From Castellaniella sp049671645 (GTDB taxonomy: Bacteria > Pseudomonadota > Gammaproteobacteria > Burkholderiales > Burkholderiaceae_B), in contig NZ_JBATVG010000007.1 of NCBI RefSeq assembly GCF_049671645.1, forward strand, positions 1 to 64,000: a stretch of DNA of 64,000 nt. The letters are read 5' to 3'. The notes under the pieces are model-generated. The model searched no databases. It was not told the DNA's origin and was given only the letters and a program-made list of their open reading frames with translations. Shown piece after piece: positions 8,964-17,182 of this stretch (positions within the stretch are counted from its first letter, which is position 1; every line of letters starts with the position of its first letter). The translations under genes were made by a program, and so were the position numbers.

Positions 8964-9503
8964 ATGAGTCGTTTTTTCGGGGAAATCCGCCAACTGGGCT
9001 ATGTCGTCAAGGACATCGAAGCGGCGATGGACTACTGGAGCCGGACCCTGGGCGTCGGCCCCTGGTATTACAACCCCAAGGTGCCGATCCAGAACTACCA
9101 GTACCGGGGACAGTCCTACGAGCCCCACAATTCCGTGGCCCTGGCCAATTCGGGCGATGTGCAGGTGGAATTGATCCAGACCCGCAACGATGTGCCGTCC
9201 ATGTACCGGGATTTCCGGCAGGCCGGGCATGAAGGGCTGCAGCACGTGGCGTACTGGACCCGCCAGTACGATGCGGACCTGGAACGCCTGTTGGCGCAGG
9301 GCTTCAAGCCGGTCATGGGCGGCGAGGTCGGCGAGAACGGCCGTTTCATCTATTTCGATACGGAATACCACCCGGGCACGGTGATTGAACTGTCCGAGGT
9401 CCTGGGGCCCAAGGGCGCGCTGTTCGACCTGATCCGCCACGCGGCCGAGGGCTGGGACGGCCGCGACCCGATCCGGCCGTTCCCCGATCTGAACACGCTG
9501 TGA
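8964..9503 (+). CDS. VOC/glyoxalase-superfamily protein
   Basis: At 179 residues this is a two-module vicinal-oxygen-chelate protein (QLGYVVKDIEAAMDYWSRTLGVGPW ... LQHVAYWTRQYDADLERLLAQGF ... TVIELSEVLG). The second-module His (LQHVAYW) and the final Glu (VIELSE) are at metal-ligand positions. The first-module position usually His in HIGIVV is QLGYVV here. GAGGAG lies upstream of the ATG. Family members are epimerases, dioxygenases or lyases. Its place between a TRAP importer and a RuBisCO-like protein suggests it processes an intermediate of the same sugar-acid route. The reaction cannot be named. Confidence 0.85.
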   Translation: MSRFFGEIRQLGYVVKDIEAAMDYWSRTLGVGPWYYNPKVPIQNYQYRGQSYEPHNSVALANSGDVQVELIQTRNDVPSMYRDFRQAGHEGLQHVAYWTRQYDADLERLLAQGFKPVMGGEVGENGRFIYFDTEYHPGTVIELSEVLGPKGALFDLIRHAAEGWDGRDPIRPFPDLNTL

Positions 9504-9510
9504 GTCAGCC

Positions 9511-10776
9511 ATGGACGATCTTGACTACGAAGCCGACTATCTGATCGAGACGCCGCTGGACCCGGATCGCGTCGCGCAGGTGATGGCGGGCGAACAGTCC
9601 TGCGGCACCTTCACGCGGGTGGCGGGCGAAACCGACGAGCTGCGCAGCCGCGCCCGGGCCTCGGTGCTGGATGTGGAGGTCCTGGGTCAGGCGCTGGAAC
9701 CGGCGCTGCCCAACGCTTTTCTGTCCCGTCGTCAAACGGCGGGCCCCTGGATTCAAGCCCGGGTGCGTATCCGGTTTCCGGTAGCCAATGTGGGCGCGAA
9801 CCTGCCCACGCTGTATGCGACGGTGGCGGGCAATCTGTATGACCTGGGTGAAGTCACGGGCATGAGGCTGGACGCCCTGCGCCTGCCTGCGGCCTATCGG
9901 GCGCGGTTCGATTTCCCGACCCACGGCGTGCGCGGCACGCGGGCGGTCACGGGGGTGGAGCAGGGGGCGCTGATCGGCACCATCATCAAGCCCAATGTGG
10001 GCCTGTCCGCGCGGCAGACGGCGGATCTGGTGACAACCCTGTGCGAAGCGGGTGTCGACTTCATCAAGGACGACGAGATCTGCGCCGACCCTGCGCATGC
10101 GCCGCTGTCGGAAAGGGTGCCGGCGGTGATGGCGGCGGTGCGCGACTATCGGGCGCGCACAGGCCGGACGGTGATGGTGGCCTTCAACATCAGCGACGAG
10201 CTGGATGCCATGCGCCGTCACGCCGATCTGGTGCGCCGCGAGGAAGGCTCCTGTGTGATGGTCAGCCTCAATAGCTGCGGGTTTTCCGCTGTGCAAAGCC
10301 TGCGCCGCAGCACGCCGTTGGCCATTCATGGACATCGAAACGGCTTTGGCTCGATGTCGCGCCACCCCCTGCTGGGCATTTCGTTCCAGGCGTACCAGAC
10401 GCTGTGGCGCCTGGCCGGGGTGGATCACATGCACGTGCATGGTCTGCAGGGCAAGTTCGCCCAGACCGATGCCGAGGTCGTGGAATCCGCCCAGGCCTGC
10501 CTGGCGCCGCTGGCGACGGAACGGGATGACGCCGTCATGCCGGCGTTTTCCTCCGGGCAGTGGGCGGGGACCGTCCCGGCCACGTATCAGGCCGTGGGCG
10601 ACGATCTGCTGTTCATGTCGGGCGGCGGGATCCTGGCGCATCCCGATGGCCCCGCCGCCGGGGTCGGTAGCCTGCGCCAGGCCTGGGAAGCCGCACGCAG
10701 CGGCGTGGCCTTGGCCGATTTCGCCCGACAGGCGCCCGAACTGCGCCGGGCGCTGGAGTTCTTCGGTGGCCGCTGA
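9511..10776 (+). CDS. RuBisCO-like protein (form IV-type large subunit)
   Basis: The 421-residue protein has the RuBisCO large-chain fold. GTIIKPNVGLS retains the Lys equivalent to K175, while the second Lys (K177) is Asn. FIKDDE retains the carbamylated Lys and both acidic metal ligands. A loop-6-like HGLQGKF and a phosphate-binding MSGGGILAHPDGPAAG follow. Such proteins do not fix CO2 in the Calvin cycle. Relatives encoded beside DUF1537 kinases act on 3-oxo-isoapionate 4-phosphate in D-apiose degradation (OiaX/OiaT types). The next gene is a DUF1537 kinase overlapping this one by 11 bases, so a related enolisation/decarboxylation of a phosphorylated keto-acid is likely. The exact substrate is inference. 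Confidence 0.92.
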   Translation: MDDLDYEADYLIETPLDPDRVAQVMAGEQSCGTFTRVAGETDELRSRARASVLDVEVLGQALEPALPNAFLSRRQTAGPWIQARVRIRFPVANVGANLPTLYATVAGNLYDLGEVTGMRLDALRLPAAYRARFDFPTHGVRGTRAVTGVEQGALIGTIIKPNVGLSARQTADLVTTLCEAGVDFIKDDEICADPAHAPLSERVPAVMAAVRDYRARTGRTVMVAFNISDELDAMRRHADLVRREEGSCVMVSLNSCGFSAVQSLRRSTPLAIHGHRNGFGSMSRHPLLGISFQAYQTLWRLAGVDHMHVHGLQGKFAQTDAEVVESAQACLAPLATERDDAVMPAFSSGQWAGTVPATYQAVGDDLLFMSGGGILAHPDGPAAGVGSLRQAWEAARSGVALADFARQAPELRRALEFFGGR

Positions 10777-12139
10777 GCAGCCCCGGCAGCTCCCCGGAGG
10801 GGACGCCGCATCAGGCGTGCCGGACTTGAAACTGGTCTTTTACGCGGATGATTTCACGGGGGCGACCGATACGCTGGCCACGGTGGCGCGAGCGGGGTTG
10901 CGGGCGACGCTGTTCCTGGGCCTGCCCACCGCCGGGCAGCGGGCGGCCATCGGCCCCCAGGATTGCCTGGGGATCGCGGGCGCATCCCGGTCCATGACCC
11001 GCCGGCAACTGCAGGCGGAGCTGGGCGGGCTGGCGGATCATCTCGCGCCGTGGTGTCCGCCCGTGGTGCATTACAAGACATGCTCCACCTTCGATAGCAG
11101 CCCGTCGGTGGGCAATGTCGGGCTGGCCGTGAGCGTGTTGCGGGATCGTCTGCCAGTCGGGCCGTTCGTGCCGATTGTGGGCGGGCAGCCCAATCTGGGC
11201 CGGTATTGCGTGTTCGGCAATCTGTTCGCCGCCTTCCAGGTGGGGGGCGAAGTCTTCCGCCTGGATCGGCACCCGACCATGAGTCGCCATCCGGTGACGC
11301 CGATGGACGAGGCCGATTTGCGCCGGCATCTGGCCCGCCAGGGGATGAAGGCCATGGCCGGCATTGCCTACCCGGTCTATGACGAGGCGCCCGATCGGCT
11401 GGACGCGCGGGTGGCCGAGGCGACTGCGGACGGCCCGGATGGGGTTCTGCTGGATGTCGCTGCGCCGGCGCATCTTGCGGTGATCGGCCGGGTCTTGTGG
11501 CGGCAGGCCCGGCGCCAGCCGCTGCTGGCCGTGGGGCCCAGCAGCGTCGAGCAGGCGCTGCTGACGCAGTGGGCGACAACTGATCACCAGGCGGCTGCGC
11601 GGGCCGAAGAGCAGGCCGCTTCGGATGCCGATCGCCCGAACGGCCCCGTGCTGGTGTTTTCCGGCAGCTTGTCGCCACGCACGGCCCGGCAGATTCAGGC
11701 GGCTCGCTCGTATGACCGGGTTCCTGTGGCCGTCGGCGATCTGCTGGATGGCGCCTCGGGCGGGCGCGCCGCTGCTCGGGACCGGATCGTGAGGGCATTG
11801 CAGTCCGGCCATCACGTCCTGGCGCACTGGGTGGACCGTTCGGGGGCGGCGGCCGCGCCGCGCCTGGATCCCGCCCAACTGGCCAGGGCCGGGGCGGGCC
11901 TGGCCGCGGACGTGCTCCGCGAAGTCCGTCCCGGGCGCCTGGGCCTGTCGGGGGGCGATACGTCCAGCCATTGCATGCAGGCGCTGGATGCCTGGGCGCT
12001 GACCTACCGGCGGACGCTGGAGCCCGGTGTGGCGCTGTGCCGGCTGCATGCGGATGCTCCCCGGCTCGATGGGCTGTCGCTCATGCTAAAGGGCGGGCAG
12101 ATGGGCTCCGACGACATCTTCGAACGGCTGCTGGCCTGA
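10766..12139 (+). CDS. DUF1537 four-carbon acid sugar kinase family protein
   Basis: This 457-residue protein begins LVFYADDFTGATDTLATVARAG, the N-terminal substrate-binding motif of the DUF1537/OtnK kinases. It ends with the ATP-binding part (GLSGGDTSSHCMQAL ... LEPGVALCRL ... SLMLKGGQMGSDDIFERLL). Family members phosphorylate threonate, erythronate, 3-oxo-tetronates or 3-oxo-isoapionate. The GTG at 10766 has GGAG seven bases upstream and overlaps the end of the RuBisCO-like gene, indicating coupling. GTG 10817 and TTG 10826 are alternatives nearer the conserved domain. It probably makes the phosphorylated substrate used by the RuBisCO-like enzyme. Confidence 0.9.
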   Translation: MAAEQPRQLPGGDAASGVPDLKLVFYADDFTGATDTLATVARAGLRATLFLGLPTAGQRAAIGPQDCLGIAGASRSMTRRQLQAELGGLADHLAPWCPPVVHYKTCSTFDSSPSVGNVGLAVSVLRDRLPVGPFVPIVGGQPNLGRYCVFGNLFAAFQVGGEVFRLDRHPTMSRHPVTPMDEADLRRHLARQGMKAMAGIAYPVYDEAPDRLDARVAEATADGPDGVLLDVAAPAHLAVIGRVLWRQARRQPLLAVGPSSVEQALLTQWATTDHQAAARAEEQAASDADRPNGPVLVFSGSLSPRTARQIQAARSYDRVPVAVGDLLDGASGGRAAARDRIVRALQSGHHVLAHWVDRSGAAAAPRLDPAQLARAGAGLAADVLREVRPGRLGLSGGDTSSHCMQALDAWALTYRRTLEPGVALCRLHADAPRLDGLSLMLKGGQMGSDDIFERLLA

Positions 12140-12239
12140 GGCCCGGATCCCCATTCCCCCTGTGCTACAGTCCCGAGGTCATTCACCACTGTTGGTTCAG
12201 CGCAGGGCGGCATGGCTGCCCCGGCCTGACGGCCCGTCT

Positions 12240-13169
12240 ATGGAAATCGTCTTCGCTTCCCGTCACGAATCGAATCCCCTGGAGTGGGTCAACGCCCTGC
12301 GGCAGGCGCTGCCGGAACACAGCGTGCGCCTGTGGGATGATGGCGGTCCCCAGGGGCGCGCAGATGCCGCCGTCGTGTGGGCGCCGCCGGCCGATCTGTT
12401 CGTCCGCGAACCCGGGCTCACGCATCTTTTCAATCTGGGCGCCGGGGTGGATGCCTTGCTGCGGATCCCGGATCTGCCGGACGACATCACGCTGGTGCGC
12501 ATGGAAGACGGCGGCATGGCAGTGCAGATGGCGGAATATGTCCTGCACTACCTGATCCGTGAATCCCGGGATCTGGGCCGCTATGCCGATCTGCAGGCAC
12601 AGGCCCGCTGGCAGCCGCTGGACGACATCGACCGGGATGCCTGGACGGTCGGGGTCATGGGCGGCGGCGTGATGGGCGCGCGCGTTGCGCAGGCCTGCGC
12701 CGCGCTGGACTATCCCGTGGCGGTCTGGTCGCGCAGCGGCCGCCCGGTGGCGGGGGCTCAGTCCTTCGGGCAGGATGATTTGGCGGGTTTTCTGGCCCGG
12801 ACCCGGGTGCTGGTCAATGTGCTGCCGCTGACCTCAGGCACGCGCGGCATCCTGTCGCGCGCCGTGCTCGAGCAACTGCGGCCCGATGCCTACCTGATCA
12901 ATATCGCCCGGGGGGACCATCTGGTCGAATCCGACCTGCTGGCCTGTCTGGACAGCGGGCGCTTGCGGGGAGCGGCGCTGGACGTCTTTTCCCGGGAACC
13001 CCTGCCGTCCGATCATCCGTTCTGGTCGGACCCGCGCATCCAGGTGACGCCGCACGTGGCGGGCGCCAGCCTGATGGCGTTGACCGTGCGGCAGATCGCC
13101 GACAAGGTCCGGGCCGTGGTCCGGGGGGAACCCATCACCGGCGTCGTGGACCGGGCGCGGCAGTACTGA
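12240..13169 (+). CDS. D-2-hydroxyacid dehydrogenase, glyoxylate/hydroxypyruvate reductase type
   Basis: The 309-residue protein resembles GhrA. It has an NAD(P)-binding GVMGGGVMGARVAQ around residue 140. The catalytic set is present as Arg in INIARGDHL, Glu in VFSREPLP and His in VTPHVAG. It would reduce a 2-keto acid such as glyoxylate or hydroxypyruvate in the cytoplasm. The start is ATG 12240. The stop overlaps the next start (TGATG) by one base. As part of the RuBisCO-like operon it may remove glyoxylate or hydroxypyruvate released by the pathway; that role is inferred from position. Confidence 0.88.
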   Translation: MEIVFASRHESNPLEWVNALRQALPEHSVRLWDDGGPQGRADAAVVWAPPADLFVREPGLTHLFNLGAGVDALLRIPDLPDDITLVRMEDGGMAVQMAEYVLHYLIRESRDLGRYADLQAQARWQPLDDIDRDAWTVGVMGGGVMGARVAQACAALDYPVAVWSRSGRPVAGAQSFGQDDLAGFLARTRVLVNVLPLTSGTRGILSRAVLEQLRPDAYLINIARGDHLVESDLLACLDSGRLRGAALDVFSREPLPSDHPFWSDPRIQVTPHVAGASLMALTVRQIADKVRAVVRGEPITGVVDRARQY

Positions 13170-13900
13170 TGGCTACCCCGGGCGCCGGACGCCGGGCCGT
13201 GCTCGGGCTTCTGGGCGCGGCTTTGGCGCTGATGCTGTCGGCCTGCGCGTCGCCGCCGGTCGAGGGGTTGCGGGGCGAATCGTTTTCAGCCGATCAACTG
13301 GTGCAGAACGACAACAACCGCCTTCAGACACTGGCCATGCGGGACAATCTGGACAGCCTGGTCCGCCTGCTGGAAAAACTGTACCGCCGCAATCCGGGGG
13401 AATGGCGCAAGGCCGGTTTCTCCGATCTGAAAGCCGCTCTGGCCCAGGGGGATGCGCGCATCCGCACAGGGGAAGTGCCCAAGGAACTGGACGGTCTGCG
13501 GGATATCGAGGTCCTGTCCGTGGCGATGGATCCGCGCTATCCGGGCGACCGGGTGGCTGCCTTCGTGCTGGGGCTGTCCAATATGATCATCGCGGCCCAC
13601 GGCGGACGCACACGCTTTCACGTGGGCGATGCGGTGGATGCCCGCCATGTCTTCAATGCGGCCCGCAACGTGGAGGTGGCGGCCTGGATGCTGGCCAGCC
13701 GGCGCGATGCCCAGGGCCGTCCGTTGCTGCTGTCCAATGAACTGGGCAACGGGGTGGCCAACCTGAGCTTCGAGCGCGAATTCGGCCGCATGATCGCCCG
13801 GCTGGATCTGGTCGCCGAATTGCAGGACGAAAACGTCCGGCGCATCGGCATCAATTATCTGCAGGGGCTGCTGTTCTTCAATTTTCTGCCGGTGCGCTAG
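13169..13900 (+). CDS. Uncharacterised lipoprotein
   Basis: A signal sequence ending in a clear lipobox (ALMLSAC, Cys at about residue 26) marks this 243-residue product as a lipoprotein. No catalytic motif is recognised. The mature part is mixed helix, with a DNLDSLVRLLEKLYRRNP segment and a conserved-looking MIIAAHGGRTRFHVGDAVDARHVFNAARNVEVAAWML core. The start codon overlaps the preceding stop by one base. Its last 23 bases overlap the 3' end of the convergent glycohydrolase-like gene. The function is unknown, and the link to the sugar-acid operon may be transcriptional only. Confidence 0.8.
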   Translation: MATPGAGRRAVLGLLGAALALMLSACASPPVEGLRGESFSADQLVQNDNNRLQTLAMRDNLDSLVRLLEKLYRRNPGEWRKAGFSDLKAALAQGDARIRTGEVPKELDGLRDIEVLSVAMDPRYPGDRVAAFVLGLSNMIIAAHGGRTRFHVGDAVDARHVFNAARNVEVAAWMLASRRDAQGRPLLLSNELGNGVANLSFEREFGRMIARLDLVAELQDENVRRIGINYLQGLLFFNFLPVR

Positions 13901-14978
13901 CGGCCTGACGGGCGAGTCGTTCGGCCCAGGCCAGTCGCTGGCTGCTGTGTTCCAGCCCGCTCAGGAAACGGTCGGGGATGGCCTGGATGCCGCCGATGGC
14001 CCCGGCCAGCGCCCCGGTCAGGATGGCGCGAGCCTGATTCTGGCCGCCGCCGTTGACGGCGTGCAGCACGGCGGATTCGAAGTCCCCCTGAAATCGGCCC
14101 GCCAGGTAATAGGCGGCGGGAAACTGATGGTACACCGCGCAGGGCATGCCATAGACCAGGGATGCCTTCCAGGCCGGCTCGATGCGGATATCGGGGTCGG
14201 TGGCCGCGCGCAGGATGCCGGCGGTCGTCAGCAGGGCGTCGGGGGACGGGAACTGGCCCGCCTGCCGGGGGGCTTCAGGGCCGGGCGGCGGTGTCTGTTC
14301 CCCGACGGAGGTGACCGCGTGAAAGGGCAGGGCGCCGTCATGCACCATCGTCATCAGGCGATCGGATGTCTGCGCGTCCAGGGGTTCGCCGCGCACCAGG
14401 CTGCCCAGCACGCAGCCGTAGGCCACGGTCATGGCCATCACCGTGGTGTCGTGCTGGGTCAGCAGAGTATTGGCCGACACCTGCCGCGCCAGTTCGGCGG
14501 GCCGCAGCGCGTAGCGGATCGCCAGGGCCGGGATGCGTTCGGCGGCTTCGGTCGTGTCGGCCAGGCCCGAGACCTGGCCCCAGGGACGGTGTTCGCGCAC
14601 CCGCAGCCGCCAGGCTTCGCGGATCGACTGGCTGGTGTAGCCGCCCGGCCCGTTCATGGGGGTGCCGTCCAGTTGCGGGAACAGGTCCTGGTCCAGCCGT
14701 CGGCAGAAGTCGGCTTCGTCGTAGTGTTCGCGTTCGACCAGCGACTGGGCAAGCAGATCCAGGATGTAGCCGGCCTGCGACGATTGCCCGGCCTTCAGGC
14801 CGCCGTGATAGCGGTCGGGGCGCGGATCGGTGTAGTCCGTGATCCAGGCGCCGTAGTCGCGCTGCAGGGCGTCCAGGTCGTAATACCAGTGCGGTCCCAG
14901 GGCCAGGGCGTCGCCGATGTAGGCGCCCATGAGCGCGCCCCGGGCGCGTTGTTCCAAAGTGATGTCTGCGTGTGTCAT
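13878..14978 (-). CDS. ADP-ribosylglycohydrolase-fold protein with altered metal motifs
   Basis: The 366-residue protein matches the ADP-ribosylglycohydrolase (DraG/ARH) family by GALMGAYIGDALALGPHWYYD at the N-terminus and a C-terminal NGGGQNQARAILTGALAGAIGG. In active ARH enzymes the Mg2+ site is built from a TDDT motif and a GGDTDT motif. Here the first reads AGQSSQAGYILDLL and the second GGGQNQ, so the acidic ligands appear to be missing. ATG 14978 is chosen because the open frame further upstream has no family sequence. It is divergent from acetoacetyl-CoA synthetase and convergent with the lipoprotein. Family membership is firm; hydrolase activity on ADP-ribose is doubtful. Confidence 0.85.
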   Translation of the reverse strand: MTHADITLEQRARGALMGAYIGDALALGPHWYYDLDALQRDYGAWITDYTDPRPDRYHGGLKAGQSSQAGYILDLLAQSLVEREHYDEADFCRRLDQDLFPQLDGTPMNGPGGYTSQSIREAWRLRVREHRPWGQVSGLADTTEAAERIPALAIRYALRPAELARQVSANTLLTQHDTTVMAMTVAYGCVLGSLVRGEPLDAQTSDRLMTMVHDGALPFHAVTSVGEQTPPPGPEAPRQAGQFPSPDALLTTAGILRAATDPDIRIEPAWKASLVYGMPCAVYHQFPAAYYLAGRFQGDFESAVLHAVNGGGQNQARAILTGALAGAIGGIQAIPDRFLSGLEHSSQRLAWAERLARQAASAPAEN

Positions 14979-15135
14979 GCCGGATTCCAGGCCGATGTGC
15001 GATCGGTCCAGTATGCGGCGGCGGGGGCGGCCAATGCAAGCAGGGCGGTTCGCTGGGCGCGGAATAGTGGCGCCACGGGGCGCGGCATAACGGTATAAGC
15101 TAGTGCGATCAAAAAATAATGCGAGGAGACTTCCG

Positions 15136-17106
15136 GTGAGCAGTCCTGACAGCAGTCCTTTGTGGGCGCCCAGCGCCGCGCGTGTCGCCCAGGCCCGCAT
15201 CACGGATTATCAGCAGTGGCTGCGTGCGCACCGGGGCAAGGATTTCCAGGATTACCCCGCCTTGTGGCAGTGGTCCGTCGACCATCTGGAAGATTTCTAT
15301 GAATCGGTGTGGGAATACTTCGATCTGCGCAGCTCGGCGTCTTACCGGCGCGTGCTGGATCGCCGCGCGATGCCCGGGGCGCAGTGGTTCGAGGGCGCCC
15401 GCCTGAACCTGGCCGAGCAGGTCTTCCGTTTTCACCTGGACGAACCCGACCGCCCGGCCATTGTGTCGCGTTCGGAAATCCGGCCGCAGCAGGCCTTGAG
15501 CTGGGGGGCGATGCGCGCGCAGGTGGCCGCCGCCGCGCAGGGCTTGCGCGCCCTGGGGGTGGGGCCGGGCGACCGGGTGGTGGCGTATCTGCCCAATCTG
15601 CCCGAGACCCTGGTGGCCTTCCTGGCCGTGGCCAGCCTGGGGGCGATCTGGTCCAGCTGTTCCCCGGACATGGGCACGCGCAGCGTGCTCTATCGCTTTC
15701 GCCAGATCGATCCCAAGGTCATGCTGGCGGTCGATGGCTATCGATACGGCGGCAAGGACTTCGATCGCCTGCAGGTCGTGGCGGGGCTGCGCGATGCATT
15801 GCCGACGCTGGGCAAGGTCGTGCTGCTGCCGTACCTGGACCCGCAGGCCCGCCTGGACGGCGCCCTGGCGTGGGACGATCTGCTGGCGCAGCCGGCGGAC
15901 CCCATGCGTTTCGAGCAAGTGCCTTTCGACCATCCGCTGTGGGTCGTGTATTCCTCCGGCACGACGGGGCTGCCCAAGCCCATCGTGCATGGCCACGGCG
16001 GCGTGCTGCTCAAGGGGCTGCAGGATCTGGCCCTGCAGATGGACATCGGTCCGCAGGATCGCTTCATGTGGTTCACCACGACCGGCTGGATCATGTGGAA
16101 CATCCAGATGATGGGCCTGCTGACCGGGGCCACGGTCTGCCTGTATGACGGCAATCCCGGCTATCCGGATCTGAATACGTTGTGGGATTTTGCGGATCAG
16201 GCCGGGATGACGTTCTTCGGGGCGGGGGCCGCGTACTTCCTGGCCTGCCGCAAGGCCGGCATCGAACCGGGACGGCGCCTGCGCTCGGGGACGCTGAAGA
16301 CCGTGGGGTCTACGGGATCCCCCCTGTCCGATGACGGCTATCGCTGGCTGATGCAGCAATTTCCGGATGTCCTGGTGGCGGCGCTCAGCGGCGGCACCGA
16401 TGTCGCGGCCGCCTACGTCGGGCCGTGTCCCGTGCTGCCCGTGTATGCGGGCGAGATGCAGTGCCGCTATCTGGGAACGGCCGTGCGCGCCTATGATGAC
16501 GCCGGCCGATCGCTGGAGGACGCGGTGGGCGAATTGGTCGTCACCGAGCCCATGCCCTGCATGCCGCTGTATTTCTGGAACGACCCGGACGGCAGCCGAT
16601 ATCGCGACAGCTATTTCAGCGTCTTTCCCGGGGTCTGGCGCCATGGAGACTGGATCCGCATCACGCCGCGTGGCGGCGCCATCATCTATGGCCGTTCGGA
16701 CACGACCATCAACCGCCATGGAATCCGCATGGGAACGGCCGAGATCTATCGCGTCCTGGAGGCCTTTCCAGAAGTGCTGGATTGCATGGTGGTCGATCTG
16801 GAGTACCTGGGCCGGGAATCCTACATGCCTCTGTTCGTGGTGCTGCGCGATGGACAGGATCTGACCGAGGCGCTGGCGGCGCGAATGAAAACGGCCATTC
16901 GGGACAACCTGTCGGCCCGTCACGTGCCCGACGCCATTCTGGTGGCGCCGGCGATTCCACGCACCCTGAGCGGCAAGAAGATGGAACTGCCCGTCAAGCG
17001 GCTGCTGTTGGGCGAACCGCTGGACAAGGTCATCAACCCGGACGCCATGAGCAATCCCGACTGCCTGTCGTGGTATCTGGCGTTGGGGGAAAGCCGCAGG
17101 CAGTGA
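15136..17106 (+). CDS. Acetoacetyl-CoA synthetase
   Basis: This 656-residue ANL-superfamily enzyme has the N-terminal ACAS extension (DYQQWLRAHRGKDFQDYPALWQWSV), the P-loop VVYSSGTTGLPKPIVHG and the terminal catalytic Lys in RTLSGKKMELPVKRLL. Domain order and length match acetoacetate-CoA ligase rather than acetyl-CoA synthetase. It activates acetoacetate with ATP and CoA, feeding ketone bodies or PHB breakdown products to acetoacetyl-CoA. The start is GTG 15136, with GAGGAG seven bases upstream. It stands alone, with a 76-base gap to the next gene. Confidence 0.94.
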   Translation: MSSPDSSPLWAPSAARVAQARITDYQQWLRAHRGKDFQDYPALWQWSVDHLEDFYESVWEYFDLRSSASYRRVLDRRAMPGAQWFEGARLNLAEQVFRFHLDEPDRPAIVSRSEIRPQQALSWGAMRAQVAAAAQGLRALGVGPGDRVVAYLPNLPETLVAFLAVASLGAIWSSCSPDMGTRSVLYRFRQIDPKVMLAVDGYRYGGKDFDRLQVVAGLRDALPTLGKVVLLPYLDPQARLDGALAWDDLLAQPADPMRFEQVPFDHPLWVVYSSGTTGLPKPIVHGHGGVLLKGLQDLALQMDIGPQDRFMWFTTTGWIMWNIQMMGLLTGATVCLYDGNPGYPDLNTLWDFADQAGMTFFGAGAAYFLACRKAGIEPGRRLRSGTLKTVGSTGSPLSDDGYRWLMQQFPDVLVAALSGGTDVAAAYVGPCPVLPVYAGEMQCRYLGTAVRAYDDAGRSLEDAVGELVVTEPMPCMPLYFWNDPDGSRYRDSYFSVFPGVWRHGDWIRITPRGGAIIYGRSDTTINRHGIRMGTAEIYRVLEAFPEVLDCMVVDLEYLGRESYMPLFVVLRDGQDLTEALAARMKTAIRDNLSARHVPDAILVAPAIPRTLSGKKMELPVKRLLLGEPLDKVINPDAMSNPDCLSWYLALGESRRQ

Positions 17107-17182
17107 CGGCGCGCGGCCTGTTCGCCGGGGGCGGGCCCTGTGCTACAGTGGCCGCCGATTTTTCATGTTTGGAGAGATCCCT

